From NCBI GenBank assembly GCA_026391455.1, contig JAPLEH010000017.1:56258-120257 (forward strand): DNA of 64,000 bases, written 5' to 3'. The notes beneath the pieces were generated by a model that had not been told where the DNA came from, did no database searches, and saw only the letters and a program-made list of their open reading frames with translations. Positions 27,072-36,119 of this stretch are shown here, piece by piece. Every line of letters starts with the position of its first letter. The first letter of the stretch is position 1. The position numbers and the translations under genes are program-made. The stretch is from Bacteroidota bacterium (GTDB lineage Bacteria > Bacteroidota > Bacteroidia > Chitinophagales > Chitinophagaceae).

Positions 27072-27662
27072 TCATTTTTCTCTGCCTGCCAGTATTTGAA
27101 TGACGTCGGACAGACGACATTCTTTCTGCTGCAATAAGATGAGGTAATGATACAACAGGTCCGCCGCTTCATTGAGGAATTTATCCCTGTCATCGTCCTT
27201 GCTTTCGATCACGAGTTCTACCGCTTCTTCTCCCACTTTCTGGGCCACTTTGTTTACGCCTTTTTGAAAAAGAGAAGAAGTATAAGAACCCTCCGATGGA
27301 TTCGCTTTACGATCCGCAATCACCTGCTCCAATTTTTGCAGGCTGAATGCAGGGTTAGTTTCACCAAAACAGGTATCTGCTCCCGTATGACATACCGGCC
27401 CTGCGGGTATCGCTTTTATCAACAACGTATCCTGATCACAATCGGTATGTATTTCTTTTACCTGTAAAAAATGACCAGAGGTTTCTCCTTTGGTCCAAAG
27501 TCGTTGTTTGCTGCGGGAGAAAAAACAAACTTTACCCTCGCGTTGCGTTTGTTCAAGCGCAGCTTCATTCATAAATCCCAGCATCAGTACCTTATCGGAA
27601 TTTGCATCCTGCACTATTACGGGCACCAGGCCATCTGTATATTTGGAAAAATCGGGGCTCAT
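27072..27662 (-). CDS. hisIE: Bifunctional phosphoribosyl-AMP cyclohydrolase / phosphoribosyl-ATP diphosphatase
   Basis: A 196-residue fusion catalysing steps 2 and 3 of histidine synthesis. HisI part (1-105): LMLGFMNEAALEQT, FFSRSKQRLWTKGETSG, and the zinc/metal motif DCDQDTLLI with PVCHTGADTCF. HisE part (110-196): GSYTSSLFQKG, KVGEEAVELVIE and NEAADLLYHYLILL. It is the last gene of the his operon; its ATG overlaps the stop of the small membrane protein (ATGA), so translation is probably coupled. The stop lies directly at the end of the convergent response regulator. Confidence 0.97.
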   Translation of the reverse strand: MSPDFSKYTDGLVPVIVQDANSDKVLMLGFMNEAALEQTQREGKVCFFSRSKQRLWTKGETSGHFLQVKEIHTDCDQDTLLIKAIPAGPVCHTGADTCFGETNPAFSLQKLEQVIADRKANPSEGSYTSSLFQKGVNKVAQKVGEEAVELVIESKDDDRDKFLNEAADLLYHYLILLQQKECRLSDVIQILAGREK

Positions 27663-27823
27663 GGGTTATCAGTATTAGTATTTTTTTTTACAGTATCCAG
27701 CAGTTGTTGCAAGTCCTGTTTTCTTTTTTCGTGATGTTCACTGTTCCTGTCAATGCGTTTATTCTCGAAATACCGGTATAAGTATATACTGGCTATCAGC
27801 AATATAAAAATGATGATGATCAT
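27659..27823 (-). CDS. 54-residue single-pass membrane protein inside the his operon
   Basis: A 54-codon frame: one hydrophobic helix at the very N-terminus ([19 protein letters not shown]) followed by a charged, coiled-coil-like tail ([19 protein letters not shown]...LLDTVKK). Its ATG overlaps the hisF stop and its TGA overlaps the hisIE start, both as ATGA, exactly like the other junctions of this operon. That spacing argues it is translated. It resembles no histidine enzyme; membrane anchoring of a partner, or a regulatory small protein, are possibilities. Function unknown. Confidence 0.75.
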   Translation of the reverse strand: MIIIIFILLIASIYLYRYFENKRIDRNSEHHEKRKQDLQQLLDTVKKNTNTDNP

Positions 27824-28584
27824 ATCAGTCTTACCGGTATTTGTTGTTGATGCAGGTATTTTTTCAGTTCACCAATGCCGATCTCCCTGAAATGAAAGAT
27901 ACTCGCTGCGAGTGCTGCATCGGCACGCGCATCCTGGAATACTTCTTCAAAATGCTGCATGATGCCTCCGCCACCTGAAGCAATCACCGGCACAGGTACC
28001 GCAGCGGCTATCTCACGGGTGATATCCAGCGCAAAGCCGGATTTGGTGCCATCATGCTCCATGGAAGTTAATAATATTTCTCCAGCTCCGGCATCACACA
28101 CCTGCTGAGCCCATGCAATGGCCGGCAGGGTAGTGGGTGTACGGCCCCCATGTGTTACCACGGTCCATACTCCATGGATTCGTTTTACATCAATCGCTAC
28201 TACCACACACTGGCTCCCGAATTGCGAAGACAATTGATTTATCAATGAAGGATTTTGTACTGCAGAAGTATTCAATGATATTTTATCTGCCCCGTTATCC
28301 AGCAATACCCGCACATCATCCACACTGCTGATTCCACCACCAACTGTAAACGGTATGTTGATATGCGTGGCAATATTCCTCACCAGTTGTGCCAGCGTCT
28401 TTCTTTTTTCGGTGGTGGCGGTTATATCCAGGAACACCAGTTCATCTGCTCCTTCTGCGCAATACCGCATGGCCAGTTCTACCGGATCGCCTGCATCCCG
28501 GAGTTCCACGAAATTGGTTCCCTTTACGGTACGCCCATCTTTGATATCGAGGCAGGGTATGATACGTTTGGTGAGCATGGTCAT
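27820..28584 (-). CDS. hisF: Imidazole glycerol phosphate synthase cyclase subunit
   Basis: About 254 residues, a (beta/alpha)8 barrel. It starts [22 protein letters not shown]; the catalytic aspartates are in CLDI (about residue 13) and AIDVKR (about 132), and phosphate-binding glycine loops are in FTVGGGISS and VIASGGGG. With HisH it makes IGP and AICAR. The ATG at 28584 overlaps the hisA stop as ATGA; an internal ATG two codons later (28578) gives the commonest family start and is equally plausible. A longer frame to 28656 lies inside hisA. Confidence 0.97.
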   Translation of the reverse strand: MTMLTKRIIPCLDIKDGRTVKGTNFVELRDAGDPVELAMRYCAEGADELVFLDITATTEKRKTLAQLVRNIATHINIPFTVGGGISSVDDVRVLLDNGADKISLNTSAVQNPSLINQLSSQFGSQCVVVAIDVKRIHGVWTVVTHGGRTPTTLPAIAWAQQVCDAGAGEILLTSMEHDGTKSGFALDITREIAAAVPVPVIASGGGGIMQHFEEVFQDARADAALAASIFHFREIGIGELKKYLHQQQIPVRLI

Positions 28585-29297
28585 AAAAATTTTTGCAAAG
28601 CGGAAAGCGGAATTTTGTTTTCGTAGATCGCTTTTCCGATAATAGCTCCATGACATCCGGCTTCGCGCAATTCGTCCAGATCATTCAGTGTGGCAATGCC
28701 GCCGCTGGCAATCAGATCAATGGAAGGGTGTTCGTTCATTATTTGTTTATAAAGCAGGATCGATGGCCCTTCCAGCAATCCGTCTTTTTGCACATCGGTA
28801 CAAAAGAATTGTTTAACCCCTTTTGTTTTATACTTTTCAATGAGTGCAGATAACTGCATTTGGGTTGTTTCTGTCCAGCCTTTTATCACGATCAGGCCGT
28901 CTTTTACATCTGCACCAATGATGAATCGGTCCGGGCCAAATGTGAGCAACCATCCTGTAAATAATTGTTCATCTTTTACAGCAATACTTCCGATCGACGC
29001 AAACGCAGCACCGGAATCAAAACTAATCTCCACATTTTTTTGTGTACTGATACCACCGCTGAAATCCACCACCAGTTTGGTTTGTGAAGCGATTTTCTCC
29101 AATACCTTCCAGTTTTTCACATCGCCGGTACGGGCACCATCCAGGTCCACCAGGTGGAGCCGTTGCAGGCCTGCATCTTCAAATTGTTTCGCCACTTCCA
29201 GTGGGTCTTCGTTGTAAATTTTTTGCTGTGCATAATCACCGCGTGTAAGCCTTACGCATTTTCCTTCAATAATATCAATAGCTGGTATGATCGTCAT
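28581..29297 (-). CDS. hisA: ProFAR isomerase (phosphoribosylformimino-5-aminoimidazole carboxamide ribotide isomerase)
   Basis: A 238-residue barrel enzyme, related to HisF, that opens the ribose of ProFAR. It begins [22 protein letters not shown] with catalytic Asp8, has the second aspartate in [10 protein letters not shown] (about 168), and phosphate loops DFSGGIST and LIASGGIAT. It overlaps hisH and hisF by four bases at each end. Length is normal for the family. Confidence 0.97.
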   Translation of the reverse strand: MTIIPAIDIIEGKCVRLTRGDYAQQKIYNEDPLEVAKQFEDAGLQRLHLVDLDGARTGDVKNWKVLEKIASQTKLVVDFSGGISTQKNVEISFDSGAAFASIGSIAVKDEQLFTGWLLTFGPDRFIIGADVKDGLIVIKGWTETTQMQLSALIEKYKTKGVKQFFCTDVQKDGLLEGPSILLYKQIMNEHPSIDLIASGGIATLNDLDELREAGCHGAIIGKAIYENKIPLSALQKFL

Positions 29298-29935
29298 AAT
29301 GAAATCGCTAAAAAGTTTTTTAATATCTGTTCGCCGGCAAGGGCACTTTTCTCGGGGTGAAACTGCACGCCGTAAAAATTATTTTTTTGTAATGCGGAGC
29401 TATAGCAATGGCCATATTCGGTAGTGGCAATGGTGTATGGTCTGATACCGGCATAATACCCATGCACAAAATAACAGTAACTGTTTTCGGGTACTTCCTG
29501 AAACAACGAGGATCGCAAACCACTGATCGTATTCCATCCGATTTGCGGTACTTTCAGGGATGCCTGTGCCGGATTAAATCGCTGTACCGTTACATTATCG
29601 AAAACTCCGATGCAGGGAGTGTCGTTCTCTTCAGAATGGCTGCAGAGCAATTGCATACCCAGGCAAATGCCGAGTACAGGCTGTGTGAGTGATACAATTA
29701 GTTTATCAAGCTCTCTTTCTTTCAGGTATTGCATAGCGGTACTGGCTTCACCCACTCCCGGAAAGATGACCTTGCCGGCCCCGCGGATGATATCCGGGTC
29801 ATCGGTAACTACCGCCTCAATGCCAATACGCTCCAGTGCAAATAATACGGAACGGATATTGCCGGCATTGTACCGGATGATGACTACCTCCGGCGATTCT
29901 TCTTTATTACCTGTTTGATCGGTGGGCGTTTTCAT
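29294..29935 (-). CDS. hisH: Imidazole glycerol phosphate synthase glutaminase subunit
   Basis: A 213-residue class I glutamine amidotransferase that supplies ammonia to HisF. The nucleophile cysteine is in LGICLGMQLL (about residue 91); the His-Glu pair is in VQFHPEKS (about 193). The N-terminus has about 15 extra polar residues before VVIIRYNAGNIRSV, the usual beginning. It overlaps hisB by one base (TAATG) and hisA by four. Confidence 0.97.
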   Translation of the reverse strand: MKTPTDQTGNKEESPEVVIIRYNAGNIRSVLFALERIGIEAVVTDDPDIIRGAGKVIFPGVGEASTAMQYLKERELDKLIVSLTQPVLGICLGMQLLCSHSEENDTPCIGVFDNVTVQRFNPAQASLKVPQIGWNTISGLRSSLFQEVPENSYCYFVHGYYAGIRPYTIATTEYGHCYSSALQKNNFYGVQFHPEKSALAGEQILKNFLAISL

Positions 29936-31074
29936 TATAATACTCCTTTTGTACTGGGCAATTGATTATTCCCTTCTTCCCGCTTTACTGCCATTTTAAT
30001 CGCCTTTGCCAGGGCTTTAAATATGCTTTCAATTTTATGGTGTTCGTTGGTTCCTTCTGCTTTAATGTTGAGATTACAGCGGGCTGCATCACTGAACGAT
30101 TTGAAGAAATGGAAGAACATTTCTGTCGACATATCACCGATCTTTTCACGGGTGAAGTTTGCATCCCAAACCAACCAGCTCCTTCCGCCAAAATCGATTG
30201 CCACCTGTGCCAGACAATCATCCATGGGCAAGGTAAATCCATAACGTTCGATGCCCGCTTTATTTCCCAATGCTCTGGCAAAGGCTTCACCAAGTGCAAT
30301 GGCGGTATCCTCAATGGTATGGTGTTCGTCGATATGCAGATCACCTTTTGTAGTGAGTGTGATATCTACTCCGCTGTGCCTGCCCAACTGATCGAGCATA
30401 TGATTGAAGAAATGAAGGCCCGTGTCAATTGCAGTTTTACCCGTTCCATCGAGGTTAAGTGTTACAGCGATCTTTGTTTCATTGGTATTCCGTTCATGTG
30501 TTACGATTCGCTGATCGGGTCGGAGTAATTCATAAATAGCTTGCCATTGACTGGTCTCCAATGCGATAGTATCTTGCAACGCTGAAATGGTATCGTTGAT
30601 CTCCGCCGCTCCCAATGCAGCATCGTTGTTGAGCCAGATCGCTTTACAACCCAGGTTTTTGGCCAGTTGCACATCCGTAATGCGGTCGCCGATTACATAC
30701 GAGCCGGCGATATCATAATCCGGATTGTTGATATAGGATAGCAACATACCAATTCCCGGCTTACGGGTGGGTGCGTTTTCTGCTGGAAAGGTTTTGTCTA
30801 TATGCACTTCACTGAAGTGAATCCCCTCATTGGCCAGACTTTTCATAACAAAGTCATGAATTTTCCAGAAGCTTTCTTCGGGATAAGCATTGGTGCCAAG
30901 CCCATCCTGGTTAGTAACCATGACCAGGTGCCAGGTGGGATCGGCGGCGATTTTTTTCATCCAGGTAAACATGTCCGGATAGAACTCCAGTTTGTCAAAA
31001 CTATCTATCTGGTAAGTGGGCGGGGCTTCTTTGATCAGGGTGCCATCCCGATCAATAAATAAGATCTTCTTCAT
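29935..31074 (-). CDS. hisB: Bifunctional histidinol-phosphatase / imidazoleglycerol-phosphate dehydratase
   Basis: A 379-residue fusion. The N-terminal HAD phosphatase (1-165) shows FIDRDGTLI near residue 6 and [10 protein letters not shown] near 125. The C-terminal IGPD domain shows [15 protein letters not shown] and [16 protein letters not shown] (manganese-binding histidines), then a second EHHKIES motif near the end. It catalyses two separate late steps. The ATG at 31074 overlaps the hisC stop as ATGA; the frame extends to 31146 only within hisC. The fused form is known from Enterobacteria and many Bacteroidota. Confidence 0.97.
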   Translation of the reverse strand: MKKILFIDRDGTLIKEAPPTYQIDSFDKLEFYPDMFTWMKKIAADPTWHLVMVTNQDGLGTNAYPEESFWKIHDFVMKSLANEGIHFSEVHIDKTFPAENAPTRKPGIGMLLSYINNPDYDIAGSYVIGDRITDVQLAKNLGCKAIWLNNDAALGAAEINDTISALQDTIALETSQWQAIYELLRPDQRIVTHERNTNETKIAVTLNLDGTGKTAIDTGLHFFNHMLDQLGRHSGVDITLTTKGDLHIDEHHTIEDTAIALGEAFARALGNKAGIERYGFTLPMDDCLAQVAIDFGGRSWLVWDANFTREKIGDMSTEMFFHFFKSFSDAARCNLNIKAEGTNEHHKIESIFKALAKAIKMAVKREEGNNQLPSTKGVL

Positions 31075-32144
31075 GATTGATATACATTTAATGCAGCGAC
31101 TAATTGTAAATTTTCTTCTGGTGTGCCAATGGTGATACGTAAGCAATCATTGCAAAGGATCACCGATGAGCGATCACGAACGATAATGCCTTTGGCGGCA
31201 AGATGGGCATATACATTACTGGCCTGTTCCATTTTTACCAGCAAAAAATTGGCGTCGGATGGATAAATGGTTTGAATAAATGGTATTTGTGTTAATTCGT
31301 TGGCGAGCCATTCCCGTTGCTGAACAGTGGTCTTTGTCCAGTTGTTTACACCGGAAATGTTTTCCAATGCTTCCATGGCCAGTTGCTGCGAAGCTGTATT
31401 GATATTGTAAGGATATTTTACTTTGTTCATATATCCGATAACCGGCTCACCGGCAAAGGCCATACCCAAACGTAAACCTGCCAGTCCCCAGGCTTTGGAA
31501 AGGGTTTGCAGGATCACGAGGTTGGGATACTCGGTGAGTTCCTGTATCCATGTTTTTTGCCGGGAGTAATTGATATAAGCTTCATCGATGACCACCAGTC
31601 CGTTAAAATTATTCAGTAGCAATTCAATATCATTTCTGTCGATACTATTGCCGGTGGGATTGTTGGGGGAACATATAAAGATCAGTTTGGTATGTTCGTC
31701 AATGGCCGCTTCAATACTTTCCAGGTCCAATTGAAAGTCCGGGAGAAGTGGTATTTCTTTTATGGCCACATCATTGGTTTCTGCAGCTACTTTATACATG
31801 CCGTAGGTGGGAGGGAAGAGCAGCACATTGTCTTTGCCGGGCTCGCAAAAGATCCGGAACAAAAGGTCTATGGCTTCATCACTGCCATTGCCCAAAAAAA
31901 TATGCTGTGGTGGCACGCCTTTTATCCGGCTGATTTTTTCTTTGAGGGCATTTTGCAGCGGGTCGGGATAACGGTTGTATTGCGGTCCTTCAATGCCGGT
32001 AGCAGTTGAAAGGGGTGAGCCAAAGGAATTTTCATTTGCATCGAGGTAGATGCTGGCTTCTCCGGAAAATTCATGCCGGGCAGAAGAATAGGGTGACATT
32101 TTTTTGATGTTATCCCTTACCAGTGTATCTATATTAAAATTCAT
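31071..32144 (-). CDS. hisC: Histidinol-phosphate aminotransferase
   Basis: A 357-residue PLP fold-type I aminotransferase. Landmarks are [10 protein letters not shown] (about 32), [15 protein letters not shown] (about 83-97), [11 protein letters not shown] (about 155), [10 protein letters not shown] (about 187) and the PLP lysine in [16 protein letters not shown] (about 214). It transfers the amino group to imidazole-acetol phosphate. It is separated from hisD by 43 bases, the only real gap within the operon, and overlaps hisB by four. Confidence 0.97.
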   Translation of the reverse strand: MNFNIDTLVRDNIKKMSPYSSARHEFSGEASIYLDANENSFGSPLSTATGIEGPQYNRYPDPLQNALKEKISRIKGVPPQHIFLGNGSDEAIDLLFRIFCEPGKDNVLLFPPTYGMYKVAAETNDVAIKEIPLLPDFQLDLESIEAAIDEHTKLIFICSPNNPTGNSIDRNDIELLLNNFNGLVVIDEAYINYSRQKTWIQELTEYPNLVILQTLSKAWGLAGLRLGMAFAGEPVIGYMNKVKYPYNINTASQQLAMEALENISGVNNWTKTTVQQREWLANELTQIPFIQTIYPSDANFLLVKMEQASNVYAHLAAKGIIVRDRSSVILCNDCLRITIGTPEENLQLVAALNVYQS

Positions 32145-32187
32145 TGTTCTGTCAGGTTGATCGGTTAATAGGTTATAACAAATGGTT

Positions 32188-33492
32188 TCATGGATTGTTA
32201 TCCGTATCGCTGTTTAAATGTAACCGGATTTCCACGGCTCTCCGGTGTGCTTCGAGCCCTTCGGCTGCCGCCATGGTCATAACGGTGCCGCCTATGCGCT
32301 GCAGGCCTTCTTCGGTTAATTGCTGGTAGGTCACTTTTTTCACAAAACTGTCGACTGACACTCCACTGTACATGGCCGCATATCCATTCGTAGGCAAGGT
32401 ATGGTTCGTGCCACTTGCGTAATCTCCGGCGCTTTCGGGAGAATAGTGGCCGATGAATACAGAACCGGCAGCGGTCACTTGTTTGGCCAGTGTATCTGCA
32501 TTGTCGCAGGAGAGTATAAGATGCTCCGGCGCATAGCTATTGGAAAAGGCCATTGCCTCTTCCATCGAATGAAGTACAATGGCCCGGCTCTGGGAGAGGG
32601 CCTGTTCAGCGATCTTATTTCGGGGCAATAAACGCAATTGTTCTTTTACGGCCTTATTTATTTTTTTCACCACTTCCACCGATGTACTGAGCAGGATCAC
32701 CTGCGAGTCCGGCCCATGTTCTGCCTGCGACAAGAGATCGGCGGCTGCAAATTCGGGGCGTGTGGTTTCATCGGCAATCACCAGCACTTCAGAGGGGCCC
32801 GCCGGCATATCAATAGCTGTTCCCTGTTGTTGTACCAGTTGTTTGGCCAGTGTAACATACTGGTTACCGGGTCCGAAGATTTTAAATACTTTGGGAACGG
32901 ATACAGTGCCATAGGCCATCGCTGCAATGGCCTGCACACCTCCTGCTTTTATGATATGCCGGATACCACAGCATTGCGCAGCGAATAAGATGGCGGGATG
33001 TACGCTGCCGTCTTTTGCCGGAGGGGTGCATAAAATTATTTCACGGCAACCTGCTATGGATGCAGGCACACCCAACATGAGTACGGTGGAAAAAAGTGGC
33101 GCTGATCCTCCGGGAATATAAAGTCCAACTTTTTCGACAGGAAGTGACTGACGCCAGCATTGAATTCCGGGCATGGTCTCCATAATGGTTACAGTTTCCT
33201 GCTGGGCGGAATGAAAACGTTCAATATTTTTTTGTGCCACCCGTATGGCTTCTTTCAGATCAGCCGGTAGTTGTGCCGCAGCGGCTTCTATTTCCTCTTC
33301 CGTTACCCGCAATTCTTTCAGTTTTACACCATCCAGTTTTTTCGTATAGTATCGGATGGCCTCGTCACCCTCACGGCGTACACGTTTCATGATCTTCCCG
33401 ACAGATTTACGGATATCGGTCGCCGTTGCTTCAGGCCGTCGGATCAGTGTTGGCCATTCCTGAAAGGTGGGATATGTGTAGATGGTCATCAT
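32188..33492 (-). CDS. hisD: Histidinol dehydrogenase
   Basis: A 434-residue NAD-dependent, zinc-binding enzyme that carries out the last two oxidations to L-histidine. Visible landmarks are VGLYIPGGSAPLFSTVLM (about 125), PSEVLVIAD (about 235), the zinc and catalytic region LLSQAEHGPDSQ (about 255), YAPEHLIL (about 325) and SAGDYASGTNHTLPT (about 358). The ATG at 33492 overlaps the hisG stop (ATGATG start; the second ATG at 33489 is also possible). Confidence 0.97.
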   Translation of the reverse strand: MMTIYTYPTFQEWPTLIRRPEATATDIRKSVGKIMKRVRREGDEAIRYYTKKLDGVKLKELRVTEEEIEAAAAQLPADLKEAIRVAQKNIERFHSAQQETVTIMETMPGIQCWRQSLPVEKVGLYIPGGSAPLFSTVLMLGVPASIAGCREIILCTPPAKDGSVHPAILFAAQCCGIRHIIKAGGVQAIAAMAYGTVSVPKVFKIFGPGNQYVTLAKQLVQQQGTAIDMPAGPSEVLVIADETTRPEFAAADLLSQAEHGPDSQVILLSTSVEVVKKINKAVKEQLRLLPRNKIAEQALSQSRAIVLHSMEEAMAFSNSYAPEHLILSCDNADTLAKQVTAAGSVFIGHYSPESAGDYASGTNHTLPTNGYAAMYSGVSVDSFVKKVTYQQLTEEGLQRIGGTVMTMAAAEGLEAHRRAVEIRLHLNSDTDNNP

Positions 33493-34349
33493 GCTATCAT
33501 TTTTTCTATGGGAATGATCAGAATACCTTCGGCTCCATTGGCTTTTAATTGTTCGATTACATTCCAGAAATCAGATTCGGAGATTACTGAATGTACGGAA
33601 CTCCATCCTGCTTCAGCCAATGGAAGGATCGTTGGACTTTTTATGCCGGGCAACAACCGGCAGATACTATCGAGTTTATCATTGGGGGCATTTAGCAATA
33701 CATATTTATTGTTCTGTGCTTTTTTTACGGCACGTATACGGAAGAGCAGGCGCTCGAGTATCTGGAGTTTGCCGGGGGATAATTGCTGATTACTGATCAA
33801 TATGGCTTCTGATTGAAGAATGGTTTGCAGTTCCACCAGTTCATTGGTAAAAAGTGTACTTCCGGAACTAACCAGATCACAGATCGCGTCTGCCAGTCCG
33901 ATACGCGGCGCGATTTCCACGGAGCCGCTGATCTCGTGTATCGAGGCATTGACCGATACGGAGCGAAGAAAAGAGGAGAGCAGGTTGGGATAACTCGTGG
34001 CGATTTTTTTTCCTTCGAGATCCTGTACCTGTTGCAGGTTGCCATTTTTGGGAACTGCGAGAGAAAGGCGGCATTTACCAAAACCCAGTTGTTCGATCCT
34101 GTTCACTTCTTTACCGGCTTCAAGAGCCACATTTTCCCCCACGATACCAATATCGGCTACGGCATCCTGTACATATTCGGGAATATCATCATCCCGGAGA
34201 AAATAGATCTCCACCGGAAAATTAGTTGCTGTCACTTTCAATTGGTTGTTGCCATTGCTCACCCCAATGCCACATTCTTTGAGGAGTTTCATTGAGCCAT
34301 CGTATAAACGACCGGATTTTTGAACAGCGATTTTCAATATGTCACTCAT
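33489..34349 (-). CDS. hisG: ATP phosphoribosyltransferase (long form)
   Basis: About 286 residues, the first committed enzyme of the pathway. It begins MSDILKIAVQKSGRLYDGS; the phosphate-binding loop is in SGSVEIAPRIGLADAICDLVSSGSTL (about 150-175, landmark GLADAICDLVSSG). The C-terminal 75 residues form the regulatory domain found in the long, histidine-inhibited form, so no HisZ partner is needed. The ATG at 34349 follows the attenuator terminator by about 12 bases; upstream frame to 34421 runs through that terminator and is rejected. Confidence 0.97.
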   Translation of the reverse strand: MSDILKIAVQKSGRLYDGSMKLLKECGIGVSNGNNQLKVTATNFPVEIYFLRDDDIPEYVQDAVADIGIVGENVALEAGKEVNRIEQLGFGKCRLSLAVPKNGNLQQVQDLEGKKIATSYPNLLSSFLRSVSVNASIHEISGSVEIAPRIGLADAICDLVSSGSTLFTNELVELQTILQSEAILISNQQLSPGKLQILERLLFRIRAVKKAQNNKYVLLNAPNDKLDSICRLLPGIKSPTILPLAEAGWSSVHSVISESDFWNVIEQLKANGAEGILIIPIEKMIA

Positions 34350-34360
34350 ATAGGTCTGTT

Positions 34361-34394
34361 TTAAAAAGAAAAGGGGCTTACTTAGTAAGCCCCT
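34361..34394 (-). terminator. Attenuator terminator of the his operon
   Basis: On the minus strand a perfect 10-bp stem (34372-34381 with 34385-34394, loop of three) is followed by TTTTCTTTTT, just before hisG. Its 5' arm AGGGGCTTAC can alternatively pair with GTAGGCC of the leader ORF (34423-34429), giving a plausible antiterminator. It lies between hisL and hisG, as in classical amino-acid attenuators. Confidence 0.85.
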
Positions 34395-34417
34395 GGTTAT
34401 GTAAAAACATAATAACA

Positions 34418-34474
34418 TCATGGCCTACTCCGATGGAGCAAGTGATGATGATGATTATGATTGAAATTTTGCAT
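34418..34474 (-). CDS. hisL: his operon leader peptide
   Basis: An 18-residue ORF, MQNFNHNHHHHLLHRSRP, contains six histidines (positions 6, 8-11 and 14). It lies between the his promoter and the attenuator terminator, 69 bases upstream of hisG. When charged His-tRNA is scarce, the ribosome should stall at the His run and leave the GTAGGCC segment at codons 16-18 free to pair with the terminator's 5' arm. When His is plentiful the ribosome reaches the stop and covers that segment, so the terminator forms. The peptide and terminator are seen directly; the switching is inference. Confidence 0.88.
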   Translation of the reverse strand: MQNFNHNHHHHLLHRSRP

Positions 34475-34481
34475 GTGAGAG

Positions 34482-34511
34482 CAAAAGTAGGGAATATTTG
34501 ATTTGTGCCAA
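34482..34511 (-). promoter_or_regulatory. Promoter of the his operon
   Basis: On the minus strand TTG (34509-34511), exactly 19 bases, then TACTTTTG (34482-34489), a full TAnnTTTG match. Transcription would start only a few bases before the hisL ATG, so the leader RNA is about 125 nt. Confidence 0.8.
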
Positions 34512-34576
34512 GAATTTTCCTGTTAAGTTTTAAATTAGCAGTACGTTGACCAGCACAAAATTCCAAACTAACACTC

Positions 34577-35761
34577 ATGAGTGATAACAATCCATTGCAG
34601 ATGGAAGAGATCGGTGCGCGGGCGGGCAGCCATCTCGATCGCCATACCGCATCGTTCGACGTGCTGCAACCCTGGAAAATCATCTCCCGGAATAATGTGT
34701 ATATTATTTATCTCTCGGTATTGCTCTTTGCTTTTTACGCGTTTGCGCGGTATGGGTTCAACTGGATCGCGCTTTCCACTTCCTTGTTTGTAAGTGTGCC
34801 TATTGGTTTTGCCATTGCATTTTTTGAAACACGATCGCAGGAATTTCGCCGCCGGCACCGCAGAACCCGATTCTGGTTTTACCTGCTATACCGAACATTT
34901 CGGGTGGTATGCTGGTTTCTGGTTTTATTTTTTCTGATCATGCTGCTGGTAATCAATTTGCCGGTCAATACCTACGAAACGATATTCCCACACAGCCTCT
35001 ATGATTTTTTTGCCACCCGTAAGTTGTGGGAGTTTCTCGGAATTGCATTAGCGATTTCGCTGTTCTCCAATTTTTTGGATGAACTCCATCGAAAGCTGGG
35101 CCGGGATGCTATTTATAATCTGGTATTGGGCAAATATCACCAGGTAAAAGAAGAAGAACGTTTATTCCTGTTCATAGACCTGAACAATTCAACCGATATC
35201 GCCGAAGAAATGGGTGAGATGGAGTTCAGTCATTTTCTGCAGGATTATTTTTATGATATCAGTGAGCCGATCGCCCGCTATTTTGGAAGGGTGTACCAGT
35301 ATGTGGGGGATGAGGTGGTGGTAACCTGGCCGTTGAAAAAAGGATTACGGTATGCGGTATGTGTGCGTTGTTTTTTTGCGATAGAAAAACAGATCCGGCG
35401 ATATGAAAAACAATATTTGGAACGTTATGGAAGGGTGCCAGGGTTCAAAGCAGCGATGCATGGAGGTAATGTGGTGGTATCAGAAGTGGGAAAATATAAA
35501 TCGGAGATCGCTTATCATGGCGATGTATTGAATACCACGGCCCGGATGCTAAGCAAATGCCATGAATTGGGTTCGGATTTCATTATCTCCGATTTTGTAA
35601 GGGAAAAGGTGCAGTTTCCCAATTACCTGGGGACAGAAGAATTGGGACAGTTTCAATTAAAAGGCAAACAGCAGGAAGTGGGTTTGCACGGCGTTTATCT
35701 TTCGGTAAAGAAAAGCGAGGTCAGGAAAAGACGATTCTTCCGGAAAAAAGTAATGCAATAA
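34577..35761 (+). CDS. Membrane-anchored class III adenylate/guanylate cyclase
   Basis: A 394-residue protein with four hydrophobic segments in the first 175 residues (for example VYIIYLSVLLFAFYAF, VVCWFLVLFFLIMLLVI) and a C-terminal cyclase homology domain (about 190-370). The metal-binding aspartates are visible in FLFIDLNNSTDIAEEM and YVGDEVVVTW, and GDVLNTTARM matches the later substrate region. It may make cAMP or cGMP; the residues deciding base specificity were not resolved. It is transcribed divergently from the his operon; a candidate promoter (TTTG 34502-34505, TAAGTTTT 34524-34531) overlaps the his promoter. The start at 34577 gives a short cytosolic N-terminus. Confidence 0.88.
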   Translation: MSDNNPLQMEEIGARAGSHLDRHTASFDVLQPWKIISRNNVYIIYLSVLLFAFYAFARYGFNWIALSTSLFVSVPIGFAIAFFETRSQEFRRRHRRTRFWFYLLYRTFRVVCWFLVLFFLIMLLVINLPVNTYETIFPHSLYDFFATRKLWEFLGIALAISLFSNFLDELHRKLGRDAIYNLVLGKYHQVKEEERLFLFIDLNNSTDIAEEMGEMEFSHFLQDYFYDISEPIARYFGRVYQYVGDEVVVTWPLKKGLRYAVCVRCFFAIEKQIRRYEKQYLERYGRVPGFKAAMHGGNVVVSEVGKYKSEIAYHGDVLNTTARMLSKCHELGSDFIISDFVREKVQFPNYLGTEELGQFQLKGKQQEVGLHGVYLSVKKSEVRKRRFFRKKVMQ

Positions 35762-35781
35762 AAAAAGGCGGGAACTTTTGA

Positions 35782-35907
35782 TTAGCCTTTGAATCGGGTA
35801 TTGGCTTGTGAATTCATCGGGCAGCCTTGCTTACGGGATGAATAACAGGATGTTACAGAAATTGCAACGATCAAAAGTAATACAGCGGCTAAAAACTTAT
35901 TTTTCAT
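35782..35907 (-). CDS. Small lipoprotein (41 aa)
   Basis: A 41-codon frame: MKNKFLAAVLLLIVAISVTSC, a complete lipoprotein signal with cysteine at residue 21, then about 20 residues with a GCPMNS motif and the end NTRFKG. Tiny lipoproteins ending in GCP...N-x-x-F/K-G are frequent in Bacteroidota. It lies alone on the minus strand between two plus-strand genes. Function unknown. Confidence 0.7.
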   Translation of the reverse strand: MKNKFLAAVLLLIVAISVTSCYSSRKQGCPMNSQANTRFKG

Positions 35908-36119
35908 GAGTGGATATTTGTCAGTTAAACGGAAAACGTATTCGTTTATTTTGTAAATGCAAATATAAGATATGATTCAGACTAAGTAGTTGATTTTTGT
36001 TAGCAAGCCGATTTTCGCTGGTTTTTGCGGGTTTTAATTCGGCCGGATGTTATATTAACTGCTTAAAACTGTTACCTTTACCGCCCGTACATAAAAAATC
36101 AAGCATAATTATAAAGCTG

